From assembly GCF_020085105.1 (NCBI RefSeq), contig NC_058061.1, positions 1,716,784 to 1,780,783 on the forward strand: a stretch of 64,000 nt of DNA, in the 5' to 3' direction. The DNA comes from Siniperca chuatsi (lineage: Eukaryota; Chordata; Actinopteri; Centrarchiformes; Sinipercidae). The notes under the pieces were generated by a model that saw nothing but the letters and a program-made list of their open reading frames with translations, made no database searches and had not been told where the DNA came from. Within the stretch, counting starts at the first letter, position 1. Every line of letters begins with the position of its first letter. Both the position numbers and the translations under genes were made by a program. Positions 30,510 through 40,224 of the stretch are shown in pieces.

Positions 30510-31643
30510 TTATTTCTTCTTCTTCTTCTGCTCCTTTTCTTTTCTTTTCATCTCCTCCTTCTGCTCCTTTTCTTTTCTTTTCATCTCCTCCTTCTGCTCC
30601 TTTTCTTTTCTTTTCATCTCCTCCTTCTGCTCCTTTTCTTTTCTTTTCATCTCCTTCTTCTGCTCCTTTTCTTTTCTTTTCATCTCCTCCTTCTGCTCCT
30701 TTTCTTTCCTTTTCATCTCCTTCTTCTGCTCCTTTTCTTTTCTTTTCATCTCCTTCTTGTCTTTTTTATTTTTCTCTTCCTCCACCTTTGTATGTCCAGT
30801 CTTCATCCACGTCCTACGAGACCAGAAACCTCCTTTCTTCTCCTTCATATTCAGACGGAGCTCCTCCACATCTTTCTTCTCCTCCTCCTCCACCTGTATC
30901 ACACCGGTTTCCTGGCTCTGGTCCAGCTGCGTCGCACCGGTTTCCCGGTTCTCCTCCAGCTGTGCTGCACCGGTTTCCCGGTTCTCCTCCAGCTGTGTCG
31001 CACCGGTTTCCCGGTTCTCCTCCAGCTGGGTGGCACCGGTTTCCCGGTTCTCCTCCAGCTGTGTTGCACTGGTTTCCCGACTCTGGTCCACCTGTGTTGC
31101 ACCGGTTTCCTGGTTCTCCTCCAGCTGTGCTGCACCGGTTTCCTGGTTCTCCTCCAGCTGTGTCTCACCGGTTTCCCGGCTCGGGTCTTTCTCGGCCAGC
31201 TGCTTCCTGAATTGCTCCTCCAGAGCGTTGTATTTGGCCTCCCAGGCTTTCTCGGCCTGGAGGAATTCAGCTTCTCTGCTCCGCAGCTGCTCTGACAGTT
31301 TTTGCTTCTCTGCCGCCCGTCTCGCTGCCAGCGTGTCGTACTCCATCTGGCTCCTGTGCTGGATGAAATTCACCTGGTTCACCCGGAATCGGAGACTTTT
31401 CTTGAGGGAGAAGATCTGGGACTCATAATATGAGATGGTCTCGTGGCTTATATCTGGTGTATCGCTGTTGGCCTTTCCATCCAGTGACTTCTTGTTCTGC
31501 TGCAACAAGCCGTGTATCTGTCCTTTCAGGTGCCAGATCACCCGCTGAGCATGAAACAGATCCTGTCGCATACGATAGAAGTCCCAGCGAGGAGGAGCGC
31601 CAGCAAATCTAACCCCGTTTGCTGGGTTGGTTGTTCTTTCCAT
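30510..31643 (-). CDS. Lys/Glu-rich coiled-coil protein with 11-residue repeats, copy 2
   Basis: I do not recognise the family. The start chosen is ATG 31643 in a strong context (GCCATGG), giving 377 aa. The frame is also open upstream, but that part is a 20-bp minisatellite. A splice-acceptor-like TCTTTTTCTGCAG lies just before the ATG, suggesting an upstream non-coding exon. Seen: MERTTNPANG start; a helical region rich in Gln/Glu/Lys/Arg (about residues 20-170); nine ETGATQLEENR-type 11-mers; an acidic stretch VEEEEKKDVEEL; a short conserved non-repeat segment with Trp (GGFWSRRTWMKTGHTK); and seven KEEMKRKEKEQ 11-mers ending in poly-Lys. Eleven-residue periodicity is typical of hendecad coiled coils. 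No signal peptide, membrane segment or catalytic motif. Expression is unproven. Confidence 0.6.
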   Translation of the reverse strand: MERTTNPANGVRFAGAPPRWDFYRMRQDLFHAQRVIWHLKGQIHGLLQQNKKSLDGKANSDTPDISHETISYYESQIFSLKKSLRFRVNQVNFIQHRSQMEYDTLAARRAAEKQKLSEQLRSREAEFLQAEKAWEAKYNALEEQFRKQLAEKDPSRETGETQLEENQETGAAQLEENQETGATQVDQSRETSATQLEENRETGATQLEENRETGATQLEENRETGAAQLEENRETGATQLDQSQETGVIQVEEEEKKDVEELRLNMKEKKGGFWSRRTWMKTGHTKVEEEKNKKDKKEMKRKEKEQKKEMKRKEKEQKEEMKRKEKEQKKEMKRKEKEQKEEMKRKEKEQKEEMKRKEKEQKEEMKRKEKEQKKKKK

Positions 31644-31667
31644 GGCACTGTCTGCAGAAAAAGACTG

Positions 31668-32093
31668 TAGACTGTAGTGGACTGGAGTAGACTGTAGTGG
31701 TCTGTAATAGACGGTAGTGGTCTGTAATAGACTGTAGTGGTCTGCAATAGACTGTAGTGGTCTGTAATAGACTGTAGAGGTCTGTAATAGACTGTAGTGG
31801 TCTGCGGTAGACTGTAGAGGTCTGCAGTAGACTGTAGTGGTCTGCAATAGACTGTAGAGGTCTGCAGTAGACTGTAGTGGTCTGTAATAGACTGTAGTGG
31901 TCTGCAATAGACTGTAGTGGTCTGTAATAGACTGTAGAGGTCTGTAATAGACTGTAGTGGTCTGCGGTAGACTGTAGAGGTCTGCAGTAGACTGTAGTGG
32001 TCTGCGGTAGACTGTAGTGGTCTGCAGTAGACTGTAGTGGTCTGCAATAGACTGTAGTGGTCTGTAATAGACTGTAGTGGTCTGCAGTAGACC
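31668..32093 (-). repeat. 20-bp minisatellite 5' of the coiled-coil gene, copy 2
   Basis: About 21 units of TAGACTGTAGTGGTCTGCAA-type sequence (+ strand), with TGG/AGG and GCAA/GTAA/GCGG variants. All three - strand phases stay open, so long spurious frames run through it (for example 31538-32047). Confidence 0.95.
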
Positions 32094-32150
32094 GTCTCTG
32101 TAGTAGATCCTTCTTGTGTGAAGTCGATGCGAGTTAATGTTGCTCTGTTG

Positions 32151-32352
32151 GGTTCTGAGGTGAACTTCCAGCCTTCAGACAGACAGCAGGGTTCTAGAGT
32201 CCTGCATCAAAGGATCAAAGGATCAAAGCCGGTTCCGTTCCGTGGCCTCTTGTCCCCTTCAGAGGCCGCGGAACGGAACCAGCTTTGATCCTTTGATGCG
32301 GGATTCTAGAACTCTGCTGTCTGTCTGAAGGCAGGAAGTTCACCTCTGAACC
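32151..32352. repeat. Foldback/MITE-like inverted repeat, copy 2
   Basis: Near-perfect palindrome of about 200 bp. The left arm starts GGTTCTGAGGTGAACTTCC and the right arm ends GGAAGTTCACCTCTGAACC. The centre is GGCCTCT, a 10-base loop, then AGAGGCC. Short direct repeats (GGATCAAA) unbalance the left arm. Confidence 0.9.
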
Positions 32353-33868
32353 TGAGCAGGTTGTTTTGTCATTGGTCTGTAGTTGAAAAGTGGGAGGAGC
32401 TATTCCAGGCGCCCCTGGTTCCTGAAAGTCGTTCACTTCCCCCACAGACAGTCAGGTGACTGACAGCTGAAGCGCTTGTGTAGTTTGGAAACACACAAAC
32501 CACAGTGTCAGAAAATATCTGCTTCTACAACTCCCAAAGTGCTGATTGGCAAGAAACATTCTGCTAATCGTGGATTAAAGATGAATCTGTCGGGGAAACT
32601 GCTTTTATTATCTGCATCTTGAATAAATTCACCTTTGGATTCTCTAATTACATCTTTGCCTGTATTTATTACATTTACTACAGTTTGTCAGTAGTCCGCA
32701 CATCACATACTGCAGTTTTATGTTACATAGAATTTATGTTGGATATAGGTTCAGTTTGCATTCATGTAGTATTATTTTAAAGGAAACCGACTCCAGCTCG
32801 TTTGTTAGTAAATTAAGTTTCCTTAATAACTGCCAAGACTATTTCCAGGTAACGTTTCCCCGGCCTACAGAGGGGGGTGTTGTAACTGAGTGTCTAAGAA
32901 CATGTGACTTATAAATGGACAATCTTCATCAATATATCTGACACTATCACAGATTATTGCATAATCTTTTGGCTGAATGGGAAAGTAAAAACACGTTAAT
33001 TCATTATGTGATAGTCGGTGGGGGAATGTAACCAAGAACATTTACTCAAGTACTAGGATTAAGAACAAATCCGAGGTGCTGTACTTTATTTGAGTCTTTT
33101 CTTTTCATGCTACGTTCTACTTTCTGCTCCGTCTCAGAGGGAAATATTGAACTTTTCACGTCACTACATTTATCTGACCGCTTTAGTGACTTTACGCAGT
33201 AGATTTTTACAAAATATATGTAGAGAAAATATGATGTTTTGTTAGAAATTAAACTCCACAAGTTCAGCTGAAACGATTAGTTGACAACTGGCAGAAAATT
33301 AATTGTCATTTCTCCTGTAAATCCCTTCCTGGCTGCAGCTCCTCAGATGTGCAGATCTGCTGCTTTTCCTCTGAACGACTGTAATAACTGTGATGTTTGT
33401 TAATAACGTCGAGCTTTGGACTGTCGGTCGGACACGACGACACGGTGAAGGCGTCGCTTTGGGCTCTGGGTCGTCGTGACGCCGTTTCTCACCGTTTTCA
33501 CCAGTTTTCCAAACTGATCGATGGATCGATCGACGGATCGACGGAGAAAAGAATCGGCAGATGGATCCAGAATGAAAAGCATCATCAGCTGCAGTCCGAT
33601 ACAAACCGGTTCAACATGAGCTCCAGCTCCACCAGCTGCAGCAGCAACATCCTGCTTTACATTAATGCACGAGGAATAATAACCTGATGATAGAATATAT
33701 AACAGCACAGCAGCCACAGGGACGCTGCACTGCTTTAATGCTTTAAGGGCTTTTTCCTGATCACACTCTCACACTTTCACTTGTTTCTCGTATTTTTACA
33801 GTGTGGGGGTGGAGCTGGACTCTCTGCAGCAAACATGACAAAAAGTCTTTTTTTTCTGCAAATAAACA
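32353..33868. other. Unique right part of array unit, copy 2
   Basis: No gene supported. It contains a dispersed repeat at 33030-33265 (CTACTTTCTGCTCC and CACTACATTTATCTGAC strings) and, from 33803, the beginning of a LINE fragment (GGGGGTGGAGCTGGACTCTC). The LINE breaks off at about 33830 and joins sequence that matches the left flank of copy 1. Confidence 0.55.
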
Positions 33869-34659
33869 CATAATATAGGCCTTAACCAATAGAAAAGTCA
33901 GACATTTACATTATTTCCATAATTGGTTAGAATGTAAATATCTAAAAATAGTTTTGTTTTCGGCTGTACAGAGATCTAAATTTAAAGCCATGATGTCCTG
34001 CTGTGTAACTGTGATTTTGTGTAAAGTTGTTATAAAAGTTATAAACGCTCATCTCTGAAAAACGGATAACGCAGCAAACACTAAACTCTCACAGCATAAA
34101 GTCTACGCTGCACATCGGCCTACGGTTAGTGTTACAGTGGGAGAGTTAGAACTTCTACATTATGTTTACAACTTTAAAAAGATTGCATCCCGCCCTTCAA
34201 TACATGCACATATCACATGTGAAATAATGTTTCACTAACTAGAAATATCAACAGAACGTCTCGCGATCTCGTAATACCACTTAGTGCCTCAAGAGGCGAT
34301 AGTCCGATAGACTAGCTCGGGTAGTTTCAGCTGGGAAATGTGTGCGAGCGGCGAGTTCGCTACGTAACGCAAGGTCTCTTAGCTTTTTCAGTGTAATAAA
34401 TAAACAAAATAAACTCACAAGATGTCAAGAAAGGAAATATTGTTACACCTATTTTCCTTATCAAAAAGAAAAATACAAGCGTACACCTTATGGATTCAAG
34501 TTTCTTTCTTTTACTGAACTAAAACCAGCTTGATTGCCTTGTTAACTCGACGTAAAACACACTTCATTCAAACTGGAACGAAACAAAGTAAAACTCACCA
34601 AAACCGTCAAGTCAACAATCGCAAACTCTGGTTTGGTCGAAATAAACCCTGAATCCACC

Positions 34660-35073
34660 GACTTTATACACAGTTAGCTGTTTTTAACTGCTTTATATAC
34701 AGTTAGCTAGTTTTAACTACTTTATATACCGTTAGCTAGTTTTAACTACTTTATATACAGTTAGCTGGTTTTAACTGCCTTATATACAGTTAGCTAGTTT
34801 TAACTGCTTTATATACCGTTTGCTAGTTTTGACTGCTTTATATACCGTTAGCTAGTTTTAACTACTTCATGTACCGTTAGCTAGTTTTAACTACTTTATA
34901 CACAGTTAGCTAGTTTTAACTACTTTATATACCGTTAGCTAGTTTTAACTGCTTTATATACCGTTAGCTAGTTTTAACTGCTTTATATACAGTTAGCTAG
35001 TTTTAATGACTTTATATACCGTTAGCTAGTTTTAACTACTTTATATACAGTTAGCTAGTTTTAACTACTTTAT
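34660..35073 (+). repeat. 29-bp minisatellite, copy 3
   Basis: About 14 units, fewer than in copies 1 and 2. One unit has TTCATGTACCG instead of TTTATATACCG. Confidence 0.95.
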
Positions 35074-35210
35074 CAGAATCAGAATCAGAAATACTTTATT
35101 GATCCCCGAAGGGAAACTCTTTGTTACAGCAGCTCGCCTTTACGTCAGTGCACACAGGAGAAAGTACTAGCAAAAAATATAATACAATACACTATAAAAA
35201 CAGGTCAGAA
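35074..35210 (-). mobile_element. LINE tail fragment in array copy 3
   Basis: Same insertion point and sequence as 29391-29520, with one extra TCAGAA unit at its terminal end. Confidence 0.8.
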
Positions 35211-35759
35211 AAAAAATTAAAATAAAATACAGTTAGCTGGTTTTAACTACTTTATATAGCCTACAGTTAGCTAGTTATGTAAATGTACATTTTTAAAAAA
35301 TTATAACGAAACATCATATCTTATCAACGCTTCATATGTTTTCTGTAAAATGAATAATAATATAATTTTAATGTCTAAAGTGAGTAGAAGTAGAAAGTAG
35401 CATGGAAAGAAAACACTCAAGTAAAGTACAAGTAGGTACCTCACATTGTGACTTAAGTAGGGCCAGTGCTTGAGGAAATGACCACTGTCTGTTACAGAAC
35501 CAGCTGCTGTAATTCAGCATGTGGAACGACGTCTTTTATTACGTCACACTGATCCTGTCCGAATAGGACTTTAGTGTTGTTTAAAACTTAAAAACAATAT
35601 TTGACGACAGACACCGGTACTTATACTTTATACCAACCATAATGTCATACAGTTGTATTTATACTGTATATCTTCATTCAGAGGCAGACGCATGCAGAAA
35701 TATGATTGAACTTTTATTTGATTGATTGTTTATTTGATTGTTTATTTGATTTTTTATGT

Positions 35760-35900
35760 ATTTGGGGCCAATTTCGAGTTTCCGATGAGCCGAACGTGCA
35801 GGTCTTTGGACTGTGGGAGGAAACCGGAGCACCCGGAGAAAACCCACGCAGAAACAAGGTGGAGGTGTTTCTGTGAGGCTGCAGCGCTAATCACTGAGCC
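35760..35900. repeat. Dispersed repeat with GGAGGAAACCGGAGCACCC core, copy 3
   Basis: Same element as at 26880 and 30075. It shares the internal deletion with copy 2 but keeps the intact core of copy 1. Confidence 0.6.
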
Positions 35901-35921
35901 ACTGTGCTGCACTCAACTGCG

Positions 35922-36160
35922 GTGGAGAGGAGGGTGGAGGAGGAAGGGTGGAGAGAGGAAGATAGAGGAGGAAAGGAGGGGGGTGAGGATGAGGGAGGAA
36001 GAGTGGAGGGGGAATTGAGGGGGTGGAGGGGGATAGATAGAGGAGGAAAGGAGGGGGGTGAGGAGGGGTGGAGGAGATGGTAGAGGGTGGAAAGAGGGAG
36101 GACAGGGGGTGAGGGAGACAGAGGGAGGTGGAGAGGTGAAGGGGGAGGAAGAGGGAGCTA
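35922..36160 (+). repeat. GGA-rich polypurine tract, copy 3
   Basis: Purine strand of about 240 bases 3' of the gene. It has the GGTGGAAAGAGGGAGGACAG segment present in copy 1 but absent from copy 2. Confidence 0.9.
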
Positions 36161-36235
36161 CTGTTGTCCGGTCTGAGCCGAACACCCAGCAGCCTACTCC
36201 ACCAGCTGAGAATACCCAACGCCAGAAACCTTTTC

Positions 36236-37660
36236 TTATTTCTTCTTCTTCTTCTGCTCCTTTTCTTTTCTTTTCATCTCCTTCTGCTCCTTTTCTTTTC
36301 TTTTCATCTCCTTCTTCTGCTCCTTTTCTTTTCTTTTCATCTCCTTCTTCTGCTCCTTTTCTTTTCTTTTCATCTCCTCCTTCTGCTCCTTTTCTTTTCT
36401 TTTCATCTCCTCCTTCTGCTCCTTTTCTTTTCTTTTCATCTCCTTCTGCTCCTTTTCTTTTCTTTTCATCTCCTTCTTCTGCTGCTTTTCTTTTCTTTTC
36501 ATCTCCTCCTTCTGCTCCTTTTCTTTTCTTTTCATCTCCTCCTTCTGCTGCTTTTCTTTTCTTTTCATCTCCTCCTTCTGCTCCTTTTCTTTTCTTTTCA
36601 TCTCCTCCTTCTGCTCCTTTTCTTTTCTTTTCATCTCCTTCTTGTCTTTTTTATTTTTCTCTTCCTCCACCTTTGTATGTCCAGTCTTCATCCACGTCCT
36701 ACGAGACCAGAAACCTCCTTTCTTCTCCTTCATATTCAGACGGAGCTCCTCCACATCTTTCTTCTCCTCCTCCTCCACCTGTATCACACCGGTTTCCTGG
36801 CTCTGGTCCAGCTGCGTCGCACCGGTTTCCCGGTTCTCCTCCAGCTGTGCTGCACCGGTTTCCCGGTTCTCCTCCAGCTGGGTGGCACCGGTTTCCCGGT
36901 TCTCCTCCAGCTGCGTCGCACCGGTTTCCTGGTTCTCCTCCAGCTGGGTGGCACCGGTTTCCTGGTTCTCCTCCAGCTGTGTTGCACTGGTTTCCCGACT
37001 CTGGTCCACCTGTGTTGCACCGGTTTCCTGGTTCTCCTCCAGCTGGGTGGCACCGGTTTCCTGGTTCTCCTCCAGCTGTGTTGCACTGGTTTCCCGACTC
37101 TGGTCCACCTGTGTTGCACCGGTTTCCTGGTTCTCCTCCAGCTGTGCTGCACCGGTTTCCTGGTTCTCCTCCAGCTGTGTCTCACTGGTTTCCCGGCTCG
37201 GGTCTTTCTCGGCCAGCTGCTTCCTGAATTGCTCCTCCAGAGCGTTGTATTTGGCCTCCCAGGCTTTCTCGGCCTGGAGGAATTCAGCTTCTCTGCTCCG
37301 CAGCTGCTCTGACAGTTTTTGGTTCTCTGCCGCCCGTCTCGCTGCCAGCGTGTCGTACTCCATCTGGCTCCTGTGCTGGATGAAATTCACCTGGTTCACC
37401 CGGAATCGGAGACTTTTCTTGAGGGAGAAGATCTGGGACTCATAATATGAGATGGTCTCGTGTCTTATATCTGGTGTATCGCTGTTGGCCTTTCCATCCA
37501 GTGACTTCTTGTTCTGCTGCAACAAGCCGTGTATCTGTCCTTTCAGGTGCCAGATCACCCGCTGAGCATGAAACAGATCCTGTCGCATACGATAGAAGTC
37601 CCAGCGAGGAGGAGTGCCAGCAAATCTAACCCCGTTTGCTGGGTTGGTTGTTCTTTCCAT
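36236..37660 (-). CDS. Lys/Glu-rich coiled-coil protein with 11-residue repeats, copy 3
   Basis: Longest member, 474 aa from ATG 37660. It has the same start (MERTTNPANG), helical N-terminal region and Trp-containing linker as copy 2. Across the ~150-residue unique N-terminal part it differs from copy 2 at only three positions that I can see (A to T in GAPPRW, S to R in DISHE, K to N in EKQK). The repeats have grown: thirteen ETGATQLEENQ-type 11-mers, including a duplicated block of three units, and twelve KEEMKRKEKEQ-type units, two of them shortened to ten residues. A TCTTTTTCTGCAG acceptor-like sequence precedes the ATG, as in copy 2. No function can be named; a structural or charged-scaffold role is a guess. 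Confidence 0.62.
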   Translation of the reverse strand: MERTTNPANGVRFAGTPPRWDFYRMRQDLFHAQRVIWHLKGQIHGLLQQNKKSLDGKANSDTPDIRHETISYYESQIFSLKKSLRFRVNQVNFIQHRSQMEYDTLAARRAAENQKLSEQLRSREAEFLQAEKAWEAKYNALEEQFRKQLAEKDPSRETSETQLEENQETGAAQLEENQETGATQVDQSRETSATQLEENQETGATQLEENQETGATQVDQSRETSATQLEENQETGATQLEENQETGATQLEENRETGATQLEENRETGAAQLEENRETGATQLDQSQETGVIQVEEEEKKDVEELRLNMKEKKGGFWSRRTWMKTGHTKVEEEKNKKDKKEMKRKEKEQKEEMKRKEKEQKEEMKRKEKQQKEEMKRKEKEQKEEMKRKEKQQKKEMKRKEKEQKEMKRKEKEQKEEMKRKEKEQKEEMKRKEKEQKKEMKRKEKEQKKEMKRKEKEQKEMKRKEKEQKKKKK

Positions 37661-37678
37661 GGCACTGTCTGCAGAAAA

Positions 37679-38152
37679 AGACTGTAGACTGTAGTGGACT
37701 GCAGTAGACTGTAGTGGACTGCAGTAGACTGTAGTGGTCTGCAGTAGACTGTAGTGGTCTGTAATAGACTGTAGTGGACTGCAGTAGACTGTAGTGGTCT
37801 GCAGTAGACTGTAGTGGTCTGTAGTAGACTGTAGTGGACTGCAGTAGACTGTAGTGGACTGCAGTAGACTGTAGTGGTCTGTAGTAGACTGTAGTGGACT
37901 GCGGTAGACTGTAGTGGTCTGCAATAGACTGTAGTGTCCTGCAATAGACTGTAGTGGTCTGCAATAGACTGTAGTGTCCTGCAGTAGACTGTAGTGGTCT
38001 GTAATAGACTGTAGTGGTCTGCAATAGACTGTAGTGTCCTGCAGTAGACTGTAGTGGTCTGTAATAGACTGTAGTGGTCTGCAATAGACTGTAGTGGTCT
38101 GCAGTAGACTGTAGTGGTCTGTGGTAGACTGTAGTGGTCTGTAATAGACTGT
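37679..38152 (-). repeat. 20-bp minisatellite 5' of the coiled-coil gene, copy 3
   Basis: About 23-24 units. Unlike copy 2 it uses many GGACTGCAG and GTCCTGCAA variants, so the array changed after duplication. Confidence 0.95.
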
Positions 38153-38207
38153 CTCTGTAGTAGATCCTTCTTGTGTGAAGTCGATGCGAGTTAATGTTGC
38201 TCTGTTG

Positions 38208-38408
38208 GGTTCTGAGGTGAACTTCCAGCCTTCAGACAGACAGCAGGGTTCTAGAGTCCTGCATCAAAGGATCAAAGGATCAAAGCCGGTTCCGTTCCGT
38301 GGCCTCTTGTCCCCTTCAGAGGCCGCGGAACGGAACCAGCTTTGATCCTTTGATGCGGATTCTAGAACTCTGCTGTCTGTCTGAAGGCAGGAAGTTCACC
38401 TCTGAACC
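38208..38408. repeat. Foldback/MITE-like inverted repeat, copy 3
   Basis: Same palindrome as 32151-32352, with one base lost in the right arm (GCGGATTC against GCGGGATTC). Confidence 0.9.
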
Positions 38409-39569
38409 TGAGCAGGTTGTTTCGTCATTGGTCTGTAGTTGAAAAGTGGGAGGAGCTATTCCAGGCGCCCCTGGTTCCTGAAAGTCGTTCACTTCCCCCA
38501 CAGACAGTCAGGTGACTGACAGCTGAAGCGCTTGTGTAGTTTGGAAACACACAAACCACAGTGTCAGAAAATATCTGCTTCTACAACTCCCAAAGTGCTG
38601 ATTGGCAAGAAACATTCTGCTAATCGTGGATTAAAGATGAATCTGTCGGGGAAACTGCTTTTATTATCTGCATCTTAAATAAATTCACCTTTGGATTCTC
38701 TAATTACATCTTTGCCTGTATTTATTACATTTACTGCAGTTTGTCAGTAGTCCGCACATCACATACTGCAGTTTTATGTTACATAGAATTTATGTTGGAT
38801 ATAGGTTCAGTTTGCATTCATGTAGTATTATTTTAAAGGAAACCGACTCCGCCTCGTTTGTTAGTAAATTAAGTTTCCAGGTAATGTTTCCCCGGCCTAC
38901 AGAGGGGGGTGTTGTAACTGAGTGTCTAAGAACATGTGACTTATAAATGGACAATCTTCATCAATATATCTGACACTATCACAGATTATTGCATAATCTT
39001 TTGGCTGAATGGGAAAGTAAAAACACGTTAATTCATTATGTGATAGTCGGTGGGGGAATGTAACCAAGAACATTTACTCAAGTACTAGGATTAAGAACAA
39101 ATCCGAGGTGCTGTACTTTATTTGAGTCTTTTCTTTTCATGCTACGTTCTACTTTCTGCTCCGTCTCAGAGGGAAATATTGAACTTTTCACGTCACTACA
39201 TTTATCTGACAGCTTTAGTGACTTTACGCAGTAGATTTTTACAAAATATATGTAGAGAAAATATGATGTTTTGTTAGAAATTAAACTCCACAAGTTCAGC
39301 TGAAACGATTAGTTGACAACTGGCAGAAAATTAATTGTCATTTCTCCTGTAAATCACTTCCTGGCTGCAGCTGCTCAGATGTGCAGATCTGCTGCTTTTC
39401 CTCTGAACGACTGTAATAACTGTGATGTTTGTCAATAACGTCGAGCTTTGGACTGTCGGTCGGACACGACGACACGGTGAAGGCGTCGCTTTGGGCTCTG
39501 CTTTAATGCTTTAAGGGCTTTTTCCTGATCACACTCACACACTTTCACTTGTTACTCGTATTTTTACAG
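38409..39569. other. Unique right part of array unit, copy 3
   Basis: Matches 32353-33802 closely. Losses relative to copy 2 include about 25 bp near 38878 and about 250 bp near 39500. No gene supported. Includes the dispersed repeat at 39060-39300. Confidence 0.55.
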
Positions 39570-40224
39570 TGTGGGGGTGGAGCTGGACTCTCTGGCGGTG
39601 CTGTCAGAGAGGAGGACGCTGGCCAAACTACACGCCATCTTGGACAGCGTCTCCCACCCGCTCCGTGACGTGCCGGTCAAACAAAGGAGCACCTTCAGCG
39701 GAAGACTCATCCTCCCACAATGCACCACAGAGCGCCACAGGAAGTCCTTCCTGCCTGTGGCCATCAGACTCTTTAACTCCTCCCTCTAAGTGTCAGTCTG
39801 TATGACCCGAAGTCACTAAACTGGACATTGATCGTTAACTCTCTGCAATACTTGACATAATTGTGCAATATTCTGTGTTTTCAGTTTAAAATTCCCTATT
39901 TATTGATATTGACATTTATTCATACTTCTATTACTGCTGTGCAATATCCTCCGTCTCATAATCATCTTAATAAGCTACACTTAACTTGACAGTACTCATT
40001 ATTGCACTGTTACTTATTACTTATATTATTACATTGTATTATTATACCGTACATACTTATCATCGACCTGTAAATCCACTTTGTACTCAATCTATCTGAC
40101 CTGTATTATAGTGGATTATATTCTGATTTGTTTAGTACTTCCTGTGTGCTCTGACTGACAGTGAGCAGCTGTGACGAAAGAGTTTCTCCTCGGGGATCAA
40201 TAAAGTGTTTCTGATTCTGATTAT
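39570..40224 (+). mobile_element. LINE 3' fragment flanking the array on the right
   Basis: 39571-39789 encodes the C-terminal LINE segment GVELDSLAVLSERRTLAKLH and onward to FLPVAIRLFNSSL, then a stop. A 3' UTR follows, ending AATAAAGTGTTTCTGATTCTGATT. Same family and end as 1300-2112, in the opposite orientation, and the same orientation as 24487-24853. Confidence 0.85.

Larger units (their letters stand above)
24854..39600. repeat. Tandem triplication of a ~5.7 kb gene-bearing unit
   Basis: Copy 1 spans 24854-28387, copy 2 28388-33868 and copy 3 33869-39600. All have the same order and orientation. Landmarks recur: TAGCTCGGGTAGTTTCAG at 25302, 28388 and 34311, then a 29-bp minisatellite, a LINE tail, a purine tract and a - strand coiled-coil gene. 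Copies 2 and 3 continue with a 20-bp minisatellite, a 200-bp hairpin and a common right end. The copy 1/copy 2 junction lies inside the gene near 28388, so copy 1's gene start and right end and copy 2's left end (~2.4 kb together) are missing. Copy 3 lacks about 250 bp present in copy 2 at 33468-33735. Confidence 0.93.

Noticed and set aside
30383-31428. Long + strand open frames opposite the coiled-coil genes (also 27303-28219 and 36058-37445)
   Set aside because: They are antisense to the repeats. Units of 33 bp without stops keep several frames open at once, and the proteins (SSPPSAPFLFF, FPGSPPAV) are low-complexity products of that. No independent start or splice evidence.
31538-32047. 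- strand frames encoding TTTVYYRPLQSTADLYSLLQ-type repeats (also 37555-38084)
   Set aside because: They come entirely from the 20-bp minisatellite, which is open in all three phases. An acceptor-like site separates it from the real start.
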